DNA of 64,000 bases from Bacteroidetes bacterium 43-16 (GCA_001897525.1 MKTB01000015.1:124001-188000), one strand, 5' to 3'; counted from the stretch's first letter, positions 25,613-34,212 are shown. The notes: a model not told the origin generated them from the letters alone. A program made the numbers and translations.

Positions 25613-26035
25613 CTAAGTATACCTTGCCCGTTCATAGCATAAATTCCGTTGCAGCTCTGTTTCTATTATCTCCAGGTACAACAATTCATACTCCTGTCCA
25701 TATTCATCCTCTTCTTCCCAGGGAGATTTATACGGGGCATTTTCAGCCAGGTAAGTATTTATTTTCTCCAGCAACAATGACCGGTCAGTAACCGGCCCTT
25801 CGAAATGATCTAAACGTTGCTGTTCTTCATGGTTCAGCAAAATATTGTACAGCTTCGCCAGGATAGCTTTAAAATTATTTTGACCCAGTAACTCAATCGT
25901 AAACTCGATATCGGACAATCCGGGATCTGCGCCTACATTGAATATAGGCTTGATACTGGTATAAGGTTCTCCCCATTCAAATTTCTTTTCGACCACATAG
26001 CAATGCGGAAGGCTTGTCTTATCAATATAAGTCAT
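25613..26035 (-). CDS. Unknown soluble protein of 140 residues
   Basis: An acidic protein rich in Glu and Leu (KSPWEEEDEYGQEYELLYLEIIE near the C-terminus). No signal peptide, membrane segment or known motif is seen. It is transcribed in the same direction as the SemiSWEET gene 98 bp upstream and may share its transcript. Coding looks likely because the frame is long and uses codons like its neighbours, but I do not recognise the family. Confidence 0.6.
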   Translation of the reverse strand: MTYIDKTSLPHCYVVEKKFEWGEPYTSIKPIFNVGADPGLSDIEFTIELLGQNNFKAILAKLYNILLNHEEQQRLDHFEGPVTDRSLLLEKINTYLAENAPYKSPWEEEDEYGQEYELLYLEIIETELQRNLCYERARYT

Positions 26036-26133
26036 CTTTCATTCGTTTACATGAATACGGTTATCCGCTAAGGTATAGCATCAGAGCCAGATACGGCTTT
26101 ATCCTTGAAGTTAAATCCAGCACATTGGATCCT

Positions 26134-26391
26134 TTAAGTTTTTTTCCGGAACAGGAAATAGCAGGTAAACAATATGGCATTGATAAGTACAGAAAGGCCA
26201 TTGGATAGAATAATGGGCCATTCTTCCAGCATTATGCCATAAACCACCCACATGGATACGCCCAATAGTAAAATACCGATCATTACCGGGGAAAGGTTTG
26301 CAACATCTTTTTCTCTGATCACTTTAAACAGTTGCGGAATCATCGATACTGAGGTCAATATTCCGGCTACAATTCCAATTATAAATACCAT
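26134..26391 (-). CDS. SemiSWEET-type sugar transporter
   Basis: An 85-residue protein with three hydrophobic helices and the PQ-loop signature (SMIPQLFKVIREK, Pro19-Gln20 in the first helix). Bacterial SemiSWEETs form dimers that move sugars across the inner membrane. Length and helix layout are typical. The substrate cannot be told. Confidence 0.88.
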   Translation of the reverse strand: MVFIIGIVAGILTSVSMIPQLFKVIREKDVANLSPVMIGILLLGVSMWVVYGIMLEEWPIILSNGLSVLINAILFTCYFLFRKKT

Positions 26392-26497
26392 TAATTACAG
26401 CTTAATTCTTTTATAACGAAGCAAAAATAAATTTACAAATATTTATCTTTAATTGTTTTTGTATCTTAGAAAAAATAAAAATACTCAATATAAGTTT

Positions 26498-27109
26498 ATG
26501 AAGCTAAAGCACTACATGCTCCTATCCATTTTTATACTATCGGGAGGATTTGCCATTTGCTTGTTTGTATTCCCCGGCGTTTTTGCTTATTTTTCCAAGA
26601 ATGAATACGATGTAGTTAATAAAGCAAATCCAAAAATGGTTGTGCTGTTCAACCAGGAGCTTGACGATATAGTTTCGGAATATGGTTCTGGCATGTATGC
26701 CTACATACCCGAAGCTCCGGCTAATCTTCAGAAATTTTACAGGAACATTAAGACTGTAGAAACATACGCTCGTTATGTTTCCAATTCCTTCATGGGATAC
26801 AATGGCATCAGGGCTAATCTTACCTTCCAGGATGGCCGGCAGATAAAGGATATGTATATCACATCCGGAGGAAAGTTCAGATCGACCCGCCCCAAATTAC
26901 TGATGCGGATAGCCATGCAGGATGGCCGGGCAACGGAAGTAGTCACCAACGGCTTAGAATTGACCCAGACCCCTACTGATGCAAAAGGCACGATCAGAGT
27001 GCTGCTGCAACAGTTGATAATGCTAGACCAAAATGAACATCATAACAACTATTATGCTCCTCCCCCTCCTCCTCCGGACCCCGCCAAAGAATGGGAAAAG
27101 GTGCAATAG
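26498..27109 (+). CDS. Membrane-anchored protein of unknown function
   Basis: A 203-residue protein from the ATG at 26498, chosen because MKLKHYMLLSIFILSGGFAICLF makes a good membrane segment right at the N-terminus; the ATG at 26453 would lie in the A/T-rich leader. The body has no recognised domain. The last residues are a proline run (APPPPPPDPAKEWEKVQ). A near-consensus TATCTTAG lies upstream at 26462. Confidence 0.6.
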   Translation: MKLKHYMLLSIFILSGGFAICLFVFPGVFAYFSKNEYDVVNKANPKMVVLFNQELDDIVSEYGSGMYAYIPEAPANLQKFYRNIKTVETYARYVSNSFMGYNGIRANLTFQDGRQIKDMYITSGGKFRSTRPKLLMRIAMQDGRATEVVTNGLELTQTPTDAKGTIRVLLQQLIMLDQNEHHNNYYAPPPPPPDPAKEWEKVQ

Positions 27110-27130
27110 ATACCTATCTTATCGGAGCCA

Positions 27131-27167
27131 AAAAACCGGCACTACAGATGGAACTGATGTGTGCCGG
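27131..27167 (-). terminator. Terminator of the four-gene cysteine-rich family
   Basis: On the minus strand CCGGCAC (27161-27167) pairs with GTGCCGG (27136-27142) and is followed by six T residues. It lies just past the last paralogue. Confidence 0.75.
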
Positions 27168-27197
27168 CAAGGTGAAATGTAATAGATTAAGGACTGT

Positions 27198-27650
27198 TTA
27201 TGTAAAAATAAGTCTGGCCATATCTGAACAGGCAAATGACGGATACCAGGTCGCTTTTGTGTAAGAACAAGGTGCACAGGTAGCGTTAAGGGCAAGATAA
27301 CCATACAGGGTGGTTAAGCCACAAGGAGCCTGTCCTACCGCACCTCCTGAGGTAGCGCAAGCCATTGGCCCATCGGGAATTTTAGCTGCAAAAATACCTT
27401 TGGGTACCGATGTAGGGAAGGAACCTCCCAGTGTAGTACTGTTTGGATATACATGGGTACCACCCGGAGGTATGGCGATCATGTTACTGGCATAAATACC
27501 GCCGCACATACAGAGCTCATCCCCTACCACGTAATAGTATTGGGTGCAATTAGTTTGATTTTGTACTACCAGCCCGTAAGCAGAAGGGCTCTGTGCAGAG
27601 GCCACAAAAGAAAGCAGCAGGGCCAGCAGGATAAAGCATATTTTTTTCAT
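27198..27650 (-). CDS. Secreted eight-cysteine protein, paralogue 1 (last in the tandem)
   Basis: A 150-residue protein with a signal peptide (MKKICFILLALLLSFVASAQ). The mature part shares with three neighbours the blocks NQTNCTQYYYVVGDELCMCGG, IPPGGTHVYPNST, PKGIFAAKIPDG, GQAPCGL, CAPCSYTKATW and MARLIF at the end. Eight cysteines occupy conserved places (one, a CxC pair, two singles, a CxxC pair, one). This suggests up to four disulfides outside the cytoplasm. It has no type IX domain. The family is unknown to me. Confidence 0.8.
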   Translation of the reverse strand: MKKICFILLALLLSFVASAQSPSAYGLVVQNQTNCTQYYYVVGDELCMCGGIYASNMIAIPPGGTHVYPNSTTLGGSFPTSVPKGIFAAKIPDGPMACATSGGAVGQAPCGLTTLYGYLALNATCAPCSYTKATWYPSFACSDMARLIFT

Positions 27651-27696
27651 GTCACATTAAATTTAATCGGTTTGAAAAATTGATATGAATGATGGA

Positions 27697-28146
27697 TTAT
27701 GGTGTGAAAATAAGGCGCGCCATTTCTTCACAATTATTAGCAGGCAGCCAGTTCGCTTTGGTCATCGCACAAGGTGTACAGCTGGACAAAAGGGTCATGA
27801 AGCCATAAGAAGGAGGCAAACCGCAGGGAGCTTGTCCTACCGCACCACCTGCAGGCGAACAGAACACAGGACCATCCAGGATCTTGGCCCCGAAGATGCC
27901 TTTAGGAATAGCCGGAAAGCCCGGTATGGTAGTACTGTTCGGGTAAACATGAACGCCACCCGGAGGAATGGTGATCATAGGACTGGCATAAGCGCCACCA
28001 CATTTGCAGAGCTCATCCCCGATCACATAATAGGTTTGAGTACAATTGGTATGATTTTCTACAACTAAACCGTAAGCAGAGGGGCTTTGTGCAAAACCGG
28101 CAAATGCGATCAGCATTGAAATCAGGATAAAACTTAGTTTTTTCAT
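27697..28146 (-). CDS. Secreted eight-cysteine protein, paralogue 2
   Basis: A 149-residue protein with signal peptide MKKLSFILISMLIAFAGFAQ and the same eight cysteines and MARLIFTP ending as its neighbours. It differs most in the middle loop (KILDGPVFCSPAGG). The gap to paralogue 1 is 46 bp without a promoter box, so the genes are probably co-transcribed. Confidence 0.8.
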   Translation of the reverse strand: MKKLSFILISMLIAFAGFAQSPSAYGLVVENHTNCTQTYYVIGDELCKCGGAYASPMITIPPGGVHVYPNSTTIPGFPAIPKGIFGAKILDGPVFCSPAGGAVGQAPCGLPPSYGFMTLLSSCTPCAMTKANWLPANNCEEMARLIFTP

Positions 28147-28189
28147 GTTATTTTGATTGAAACATTTAGAAAGAAAAAGTGCTTAAAGT

Positions 28190-28645
28190 TTATGGGGTGA
28201 AGATCAGGCGCGCCATTTCCTGGCAACTGTTAGAAGCCGGAATCCAGTTGGCCTTGGCCATAGTGCAGCGGATACAGTTGGCCCCGATCGTGATAAAACC
28301 ATATAATGGTGGTAGCCCGCATGCCGGCTGGCCTACTGCTCCTGCAGGTACATTACAATAGATAGGCCCATCAGGGATCTTAGCGCCGAAAATTCCTTTT
28401 GGCATTGTCGTAGGAAATCCGGGGATGGTTGTACTGTTGGGATAAACATGGGTGCCTCCCGGAGGTATTGAAATAATGGAACTTCCGTAAGTCCCGCCAC
28501 AGTCACATAGTTCATCTCCTACCACAACATAATATTGATCGCAGCTGGTCTGGTTTTGTACCACTAATCCATAAGCTGCCCTGGGCTGTGCAAATGCAGC
28601 TATAGAAAACAATAGCGCAGCAAGCATGAAAATTATTTTTTTCAT
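28190..28645 (-). CDS. Secreted eight-cysteine protein, paralogue 3
   Basis: A 151-residue protein with signal peptide MKKIIFMLAALLFSIAAFAQ. It keeps all eight cysteines; the CxxC pair here reads CIRC and the CxC pair CDC. It is closest to paralogue 2 in the MARLIFTP end and the TTIPGFP segment. The gap to paralogue 2 is 43 bp. Confidence 0.8.
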   Translation of the reverse strand: MKKIIFMLAALLFSIAAFAQPRAAYGLVVQNQTSCDQYYVVVGDELCDCGGTYGSSIISIPPGGTHVYPNSTTIPGFPTTMPKGIFGAKIPDGPIYCNVPAGAVGQPACGLPPLYGFITIGANCIRCTMAKANWIPASNSCQEMARLIFTP

Positions 28646-28693
28646 ATAAACTGAATTAAAAAATTAATGATTGTTAAGCTGTATTTATAATGC

Positions 28694-29143
28694 TTATTGG
28701 AAAATCAGCCGGGCCATTTGCTCACAGTTTTGTCCAGGGATCCAGGTAGCCCTGGTGAATGAACATGGAGCACAGGTTGCAGCAATGGAGGTATAACTGT
28801 AAGTAGGCGGTAAATTACAAGGTTGATGTCCTACCGTACCGCCGGAAGTGATACAGCTCGCCGGCCCGTCTGGGATCCTGGCTCCTACTATACCTTTTGG
28901 CATTGCCGGATAGCTACCACCTAAGCTTATGGAGTTCGGGTAAGTATGTGTCGCACCGGGATTGATAGCAATCACTTTACTCATGTACTTACTCCCGCAC
29001 TTGCAGGGCTCATCACCAAAAATCTGATAATACTGGGTACAGTTGGTTTGATTCTGCACCGTGAGTGCAAGGGCAGAAACAACCTGGGCCCTCAGGCCAA
29101 AAGAACACAATAATGCTATGAGCATGAAATATAACTTCTTCAT
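28694..29143 (-). CDS. Secreted eight-cysteine protein, paralogue 4 (first in the tandem)
   Basis: A 149-residue protein from the ATG at 29143, where MKKLYFMLIALLCSFGLRAQ is the signal peptide; an ATG at 29203 would add 20 unlikely residues. It is the most divergent copy: YGLVV becomes LALTV and the CxC block is PCKCGSKY, but all eight mature cysteines and the MARLIF ending remain. As the first gene it would carry the promoter for all four. The upstream region to 29798 contains an array of 21-bp-spaced direct repeats. Confidence 0.8.
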   Translation of the reverse strand: MKKLYFMLIALLCSFGLRAQVVSALALTVQNQTNCTQYYQIFGDEPCKCGSKYMSKVIAINPGATHTYPNSISLGGSYPAMPKGIVGARIPDGPASCITSGGTVGHQPCNLPPTYSYTSIAATCAPCSFTRATWIPGQNCEQMARLIFQ

Positions 29144-29646
29144 AAAATTTGTTTTTGTAAAAGGTGAAATAAAAAAACAGATAAGGACACGGCTACAAGG
29201 CAACCGGCTTTAAATATGAAAAAAGAGCGCCTACTCGATTATACAGGTTTTGGGCTTCGCCTGACAGACTATTTTAATAGTAGTATTTTCCTGAATCGCA
29301 TTTTATGATCAAACACTATTGAAAAAATCCTGCTCACAAAGCAATCTACTGTCCATCACGAATACACCAAACAAGATTTTATTTACATTTAATTTAATTA
29401 TCAACTATTATAAAAGAGAAAAAAAACTACCCCGCTGCAAGGCAGGCCGCACCATAAATCAAACAAAGAGAGTAATGAAAAATCAAAAAACAAATGCCAC
29501 TCTTCACCGTTTTTGTACCAGATATTTACAATATGCTTTGAGCAGGAAAGATGGCTTAATCACATCAACTCATTAACATCTCATTTTGTTACAACGAAGT
29601 TAATGTGACAATAAAATTAATGCAAGTAATTGATTATCAAAGTGTG
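29144..29646. other. Leader region of the cysteine-rich gene cluster
   Basis: About 500 bp, A/T-rich, without a believable gene. A plus-strand frame of 85 codons at 29319-29576 is not supported by composition. The region presumably holds the promoter of the minus-strand cluster. Confidence 0.5.
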
Positions 29647-29741
29647 TGAGCGATCAAAAAAACTGCACGAGCGATACAGAAAGCACAGGAATAGCCATTG
29701 CAGATGTCTGAACGATACAAGAAAATGCGTGAACGATACAA
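29647..29741. promoter_or_regulatory. Array of direct repeats at 21-bp spacing, possible LytTR binding sites
   Basis: TGAACGATACAA occurs at 29709 and again at 29730, exactly 21 bp apart. Degenerate copies TGAGCGATCAAA (29647) and CGAGCGATACAG (29668) are also 21 bp apart, and the pairs are 41 bp from each other. Paired sites on one helix face at two turns are how LytTR proteins bind. The gene at 29799-30782 encodes such a protein. Confidence 0.5.
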
Positions 29742-29798
29742 AGAGTCCTGGAAAAGATGCCAAAAAAAACAGGAATATTAAAAAAATAAATGAACCGC

Positions 29799-30782
29799 TT
29801 ACTGCTCGAACCAGGATTTAAACATACTGTAGTTCCTCTGGCTTACGGTCACAAAATCTTCCCCTGAGCAAAATTTTTCATATTCCGGTTTCAATTTCAA
29901 GACCAGCCTCCGGTGCTTTCCTTCTTCATACTTTTCCAATGCCGTCCTGTTAATGATCACCCCCCGGTTGATCCGGAAGAATTGCCCTCCAAAGAATGCT
30001 TCTTCAAATTCCTTAAGGGTTTTTGAAACAAGGTACCTGTTGCCGGAAAAAGTAACGACCCAGTTGGACCTGCCGGAACGGTAAAAATAGCAGACCTCAT
30101 TCATCACATCCAGTTCAATGGTATCAAAGCCACCGTTTACGGTAATCAGACCATTATTGCTGCCCTCTTCCTGTAGCATATTGCCCCTTACGGCATCTTC
30201 GGCTTCCGGCTGCTCCAAAGTAGCCTCTTCTTTTTCTGCAGCTAAAACAACCGGTTCTATTTCCTTTTTTTCCTCCGCCAACAATATGATTTCCTTGTCC
30301 TTTGTCCGCATCTCATTCTGCCAGAGGTGATACATCACCATCAATTCCACGACAAGATAATGTATCACGTAATAGAGATTGAGCATGATGATAAAATAGA
30401 CCATATGTGGAAAATCAATCAGCATATATTGGGAATCATGTATATCCCTGCCATCAAAATACTTGAAATAAAGCATCATGATATAATAAGCGAGCACCAC
30501 AGGTAACAAAACGCCTAAAGACAGTTGCAGGCCTGCCCTGCGGTAGGGCTTACGCTGCCAGTCAAAGTCTTTGTCCAGTTGAATGGTCACATAATGTACA
30601 CAATAGGTAAGCAGTAAAGCGACCAGGAAACTGAGGCCGACGACCAGGTAAAAAGAAGGGTATTTAAGCGCAACAAAAAAACTGCTTCCCGTCCCGAATA
30701 GTGTAATAAAAATGGAAACGACAAGAGAACCGACTATTCTAAAAGCAAAATTATTGTACCGGATGGTCGGATGTGTCTGCAT
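29799..30782 (-). CDS. Membrane-bound LytTR-type transcriptional regulator
   Basis: A 327-residue protein with four hydrophobic segments (about residues 15-155), an acidic linker (EKEEATLEQPEAEDAV) and a C-terminal LytTR DNA-binding domain (from about 215, with VCYFYRSGRSNWVVTFSG, FFRINRGVIINRTAL). There is no receiver or kinase domain, so it would sense something in or at the membrane and act directly on DNA. It lies next to the repeat array and upstream of the four cysteine-rich genes, which are its most likely targets by position. Confidence 0.88.
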   Translation of the reverse strand: MQTHPTIRYNNFAFRIVGSLVVSIFITLFGTGSSFFVALKYPSFYLVVGLSFLVALLLTYCVHYVTIQLDKDFDWQRKPYRRAGLQLSLGVLLPVVLAYYIMMLYFKYFDGRDIHDSQYMLIDFPHMVYFIIMLNLYYVIHYLVVELMVMYHLWQNEMRTKDKEIILLAEEKKEIEPVVLAAEKEEATLEQPEAEDAVRGNMLQEEGSNNGLITVNGGFDTIELDVMNEVCYFYRSGRSNWVVTFSGNRYLVSKTLKEFEEAFFGGQFFRINRGVIINRTALEKYEEGKHRRLVLKLKPEYEKFCSGEDFVTVSQRNYSMFKSWFEQ

Positions 30783-30887
30783 AAAAGTACCAGGGTATAT
30801 TTACCGACAAAATAAAAAAAATAGCAGCGATTTCAAACCTTTATACCAAAAAAATGACAGAATAATGGGCTTTATGACCAATTATAT

Positions 30888-30895
30888 TAAATTTG
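30888..30895 (+). promoter_or_regulatory. -7 promoter box of the 128-residue protein gene
   Basis: TAAATTTG fits TAnnTTTG and lies 24 nt before the ATG at 30920. Confidence 0.55.
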
Positions 30896-30919
30896 TTATT
30901 CACAAAAAACCAGATACAT

Positions 30920-31306
30920 ATGCCCATTCAACAACCCTTTACAGAAGACGGTGTCAATAACAAACTTACGGCAATATATGCCCTGGACGATGCGGCACTG
31001 GCGGCGGAGGCAGCTCTTCTGAAAGCTGATTTTATTGCCTGGATGGAAGCAAACTTCACGCTGACGACAGAGCAGGACACTTACCTGTCTGCTATGAGCG
31101 CCACAACGATAGCCTACCTTTCTGACAGGCTTTCTTTCTGCTTCCTGCACAGAATAACGATCAATTTTTCCAAACCTGTACCTACCAGCTCAGGTTATGT
31201 AAAATGGACAGAGACAAAAGATAAGACCAAAACACGCTCCAATGCAAGTGGAGCATTTGATGTTTCCGGATCTTTTGAGTTGGCTATTATTTATGAATAC
31301 AACTAG
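30920..31306 (+). CDS. Unknown small protein
   Basis: A 128-residue protein from the ATG at 30920, chosen for the consensus -7 box just upstream; the ATG at 30893 overlaps that box. The N-terminal half is helical and Ala-rich (DDAALAAEAALLKADFIAWME), then FTLTTEQDTYLSAM. The C-terminal half ends in a strand-like SFELAIIYEYN. There is no signal peptide. I cannot assign a family. Confidence 0.6.
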   Translation: MPIQQPFTEDGVNNKLTAIYALDDAALAAEAALLKADFIAWMEANFTLTTEQDTYLSAMSATTIAYLSDRLSFCFLHRITINFSKPVPTSSGYVKWTETKDKTKTRSNASGAFDVSGSFELAIIYEYN

Positions 31307-31361
31307 GTATTGGCACAATGCCCGCAGGTATAATGCCTGGTGAATAGCACAACCAGACCCT

Positions 31362-31419
31362 ATTGGCCCTGTTCCGGGTAGTATGAAGCGTATGCTCCTG
31401 CTCCCGGTGCAGGGCCAAT
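31362..31419. other. Long imperfect hairpin between convergent genes
   Basis: ATTGGCCCTG (31362-31371) pairs with CAGGGCCAAT (31410-31419), and inside it CCGGG (31374-31378) pairs with CCCGG (31403-31407) with symmetrical 2-nt internal loops. There is no T run, so it is not a normal terminator. Confidence 0.5.
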
Positions 31420-31442
31420 TGATTATGAACAGAGCCAGCCCA

Positions 31443-32021
31443 CTACTTTTGTTGCAGTCCCATTTTATGCGCTCTTTCCAACCACTGTTTACGCTTAGTA
31501 TCGCTTGCCGTCTTTATAATACCTACATAGGAAAGTTTTACCGGGCTGATGCCGCAAAACTCTAATATAGATTTGCGGAGCTGGTTGACACTCGGCCTGC
31601 CGAAAAACAGGCGGTAGTACCAGCCGGGCTGGTCCAGTGTCGTAATGATATGGGCTGTTTTTCCTTTGAGCAATTTATCCCACCATACAGAGTTGCTCCT
31701 GTATTGATAGGCAAAGCCGGGTAAAAAGAGGCGGTCAATAAATCCTTTCAGGAGCGCGGGCATCCCGCCCCACCATACCGGATGCACCCAGACTAAATGA
31801 TCGGCCCATTTAATGGTATTCCAGGCTTCCAGCAGATCGGGCTCCAGTTCCATTCTTTTCTGGTAACCATACCTGAGATTAGGGTCAAAATCAAGCCCGG
31901 CAATATTGATCTCTTTGACGATTGCACCACTTTCCACTGCGCCTTTTTTGTAGGCCTCTGCTAAGGCATAACAGAATGATGCAGGATTGGGATGCCCGTT
32001 GATGATGGCGATGTGTTTCAT
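31443..32021 (-). CDS. NAD(P)H quinone oxidoreductase, flavodoxin-fold (NQO1/MdaB-like)
   Basis: A 192-residue protein of the Flavodoxin_2 family. The flavin-binding NGHPNPASF loop near residue 8, VHPVWWGGMPALLKGFIDR around 80-98 and TTLDQPGWYY are typical of NAD(P)H-dependent quinone or nitro/azo reductases. It works in the cytoplasm with FAD or FMN. It follows the Crp/Fnr-type gene by 63 bp and is probably controlled by it. Confidence 0.85.
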   Translation of the reverse strand: MKHIAIINGHPNPASFCYALAEAYKKGAVESGAIVKEINIAGLDFDPNLRYGYQKRMELEPDLLEAWNTIKWADHLVWVHPVWWGGMPALLKGFIDRLFLPGFAYQYRSNSVWWDKLLKGKTAHIITTLDQPGWYYRLFFGRPSVNQLRKSILEFCGISPVKLSYVGIIKTASDTKRKQWLERAHKMGLQQK

Positions 32022-32084
32022 GTAAACCAGGAATATTATGGAGCAAAATTAAGCAGCCGCAATTGCCGGGCACAGGACAAATGT

Positions 32085-32651
32085 CTAAAAATTAATTTCT
32101 TTCCTTATGCGGCTCAGGTGCCGGGGCGTAATACCCAGGTAAGAAGCCAGGTACTGTAAGGGTATCTGGCGAATGAGTTCGGGTTGTCCCAGCAAGAGCT
32201 CTTTATACTTCTTTGCGGCATTATCTTTTTGCAACTGGAAGATCCGCTTTTCCAGTTCCAGGTATTGCTGCTCTGCAATGATCCTGAAAAAGCGTTCCCA
32301 TTTGCTGTTCTCCAGGGCCAAGGCGGCTACTTTATCTTTGCGGATGACCCAGATCTCTGCATCAGTGATGGCCTGCAGGGTCTCCAGGCCCGGCTTTCCC
32401 GTAATAAAGGAAGAATAGGCCGCGATCCAGTCATTGGGAAAACGGAAGCAATAGGTATAATCACCCCCTTCATCGTTCGTATAAAAAGACCTGAATACAC
32501 CGGATACCACAAAGGCCACTTCCCTGCATTTCTCTCCTTCCCGGACAAAACAGGCCTGCTTATCCAGTTTACGGTATTCGAAAGCAGTTTCCAGCTGTTC
32601 CAGTTCTTCGGGATCAAATAGCTCAAAAGCGGCAAAGTAATTTTTGATCAT
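32085..32651 (-). CDS. Crp/Fnr-family transcriptional regulator
   Basis: A 188-residue protein from the ATG at 32651 (MIKNYFAAFELFDPEEL), which gives the normal start; the ATG at 32690 adds 13 residues. A cyclic-nucleotide-binding-like beta barrel (CFVREGEKCREVAFVVSGVFRSFY) is followed by a helix and a C-terminal winged helix with LASYLGITPRHLSRIRKEI. No Fe-S cysteine cluster is present, so it is not an oxygen-sensing Fnr. Its neighbour suggests that it regulates the quinone reductase. Confidence 0.85.
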   Translation of the reverse strand: MIKNYFAAFELFDPEELEQLETAFEYRKLDKQACFVREGEKCREVAFVVSGVFRSFYTNDEGGDYTYCFRFPNDWIAAYSSFITGKPGLETLQAITDAEIWVIRKDKVAALALENSKWERFFRIIAEQQYLELEKRIFQLQKDNAAKKYKELLLGQPELIRQIPLQYLASYLGITPRHLSRIRKEINF

Positions 32652-33050
32652 TATACTTGTTATTGAAATTCGGGGGCTAATATGCTGCAAATTACGATTT
32701 AGCTGAAGGGCAATAAAATAATAAAAGAGTTTGCGGCAAGCGTTCCTAACAAAGGAAAATAAATCATCAGCGTTTCAATACAGAAAAGGAAACTTTCCTA
32801 CTTTATTTTGTTTGTTCTTCTATATACAGGTCAAACTAAATGGAATAGTTTTAAGATAGTGATGAACAATATAAAATTTTCACCAAGGAAATATAATCTC
32901 AGCACGTGTCTAAACACCCCGATCAACAATACTGAAGCAAACACAAGCCTTTAGAGGTATTTACTCCTTATAGACTGATCTGTATTGCTGCTTTGTAATT
33001 GATGCTTATTATCGAAGTCTTCTGTGCATTATCAGCCTTCGATACGGCAT
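32652..33050. other. Gap of about 400 bp without a gene
   Basis: It holds the promoter of the Crp/Fnr-type gene at its left end. A small inverted repeat ATCGAAG/CTTCGAT lies at 33011-33043. Nothing else is recognised. Confidence 0.5.
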
Positions 33051-33074
33051 AAAAAAGGGACACATTCGTGTCCC
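33051..33074 (-). terminator. Rho-independent terminator
   Basis: On the minus strand GGGACAC/GTGTCCC (33057-33063 with 33068-33074) is followed by six T residues. It ends the unit that includes the secreted protein gene at 33112. Confidence 0.88.
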
Positions 33075-33111
33075 GGAGCGGCTTGCGGCATCTGCCTGCA
33101 ATAAGGTAAAA

Positions 33112-34212
33112 TTATCTTTGATCATTTGTTTCCACAGGAGGTACAGGTGGTACGGGCACCAGTAATGGCATTTCCGTAGCAGATTCTGTGTGCTCTTCAA
33201 GGCCTTCGTAACGATAAGACTGATCGTCTTCGCATAGGGTAAAAAATATACTTTTGCTGTCTTTCCCTGCCTTTATTGTAGTATCCTTACTTTTCGTTTT
33301 GGGGAGCAGCTTTACATAACGGCGCAGGTAGCGATCGTCATGATAAGGGTTTTGCTGAAAATAGGCTTCGTTATCTTTTGCTGTTTTGCTGGTATATAAA
33401 TTTTGTGCTTTATCAAAATTGTATGTGTTCAGATCTGGCATAAAGATATTATAGTGTTCATTTGCCAATATACCGTTTTCCATAGCACTTTCAGACACCC
33501 TGTACTCTTCTTTCACATCCAGTACTTCCTGCCATTGCTTTTGCTCGTCTTCATCGGCATTTTGCTTGCGGTATCCTTTATCACCTCCATAGTTGGACAG
33601 TTTTATCAGGATCTCTCCCGGGGCTGATTGATAAAGGTATGCGCTGAAGGGCATGGATGCTCTGCCGGGCGGATGATACAGGAAAATGAAATCATTGTAA
33701 AGGCCTGTATTTTCATAGGCATAAACATTTGCTGCAACGGGAGGACGATGGTCGCTTAATGCTGCAGATAGCACAAAGGTAGCCGGGCTTTGTTTTTCTG
33801 TGGCAACAAAGGGTGCATCAAAGCAATTGGCATCATCATTGAATACCTGGCGCACCGCTCCTTTATCCAGTTGCAGGAAGCATTTTCCATTGCCTTCAAA
33901 TCCTATGTAGTTGACCTTTGCCTGTGTGCCGATACTTTTATTCTGTGTGGCATATACTTCGAACAATTCGGTCTTATCCGGGGTAAAAAGCAGGTAATCT
34001 TTTTCAAAACTATAGGTACCAAAAACAGCGGTCGCATAGCCATAAAGCAGGTAGGTACCATCTTCAAAAAGACACAGTCCCTCGTTGCCCCCATACCTTC
34101 CGCTGGCCTGCTTATAGCGGTCTTTACCCGAAAGTACCAATGGGCTTTCCTGTGCTTTTGCCATACCGGTTAAGATCATTATTAAAAAGCTAATGCTTAT
34201 TGTTCTCCTCAT
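33112..34212 (-). CDS. Secreted protein of unknown function
   Basis: A 366-residue protein with signal peptide MRRTISISFLIMILTGMAKAQ. The first 90 residues describe beta strands (CLFEDGTYLLYGYATAVFGTYSFEKDYLLF) like those of lipocalin-type or SH3-like folds in Bacteroidota secreted proteins. The C-terminus ends in a Pro/Val segment (PLLVPVPPVPPV). No catalytic motif and no type IX domain are seen. It follows the serine hydrolase gene by 55 bp in the same direction, so the two are probably co-transcribed. Confidence 0.7.
   Translation of the reverse strand: MRRTISISFLIMILTGMAKAQESPLVLSGKDRYKQASGRYGGNEGLCLFEDGTYLLYGYATAVFGTYSFEKDYLLFTPDKTELFEVYATQNKSIGTQAKVNYIGFEGNGKCFLQLDKGAVRQVFNDDANCFDAPFVATEKQSPATFVLSAALSDHRPPVAANVYAYENTGLYNDFIFLYHPPGRASMPFSAYLYQSAPGEILIKLSNYGGDKGYRKQNADEDEQKQWQEVLDVKEEYRVSESAMENGILANEHYNIFMPDLNTYNFDKAQNLYTSKTAKDNEAYFQQNPYHDDRYLRRYVKLLPKTKSKDTTIKAGKDSKSIFFTLCEDDQSYRYEGLEEHTESATEMPLLVPVPPVPPVETNDQR

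Noticed and set aside
29319-29576. Plus-strand frame of 85 codons in the leader of the cysteine-rich cluster
   Set aside because: Composition follows the A/T-rich non-coding DNA, and there is no promoter box or recognisable sequence.
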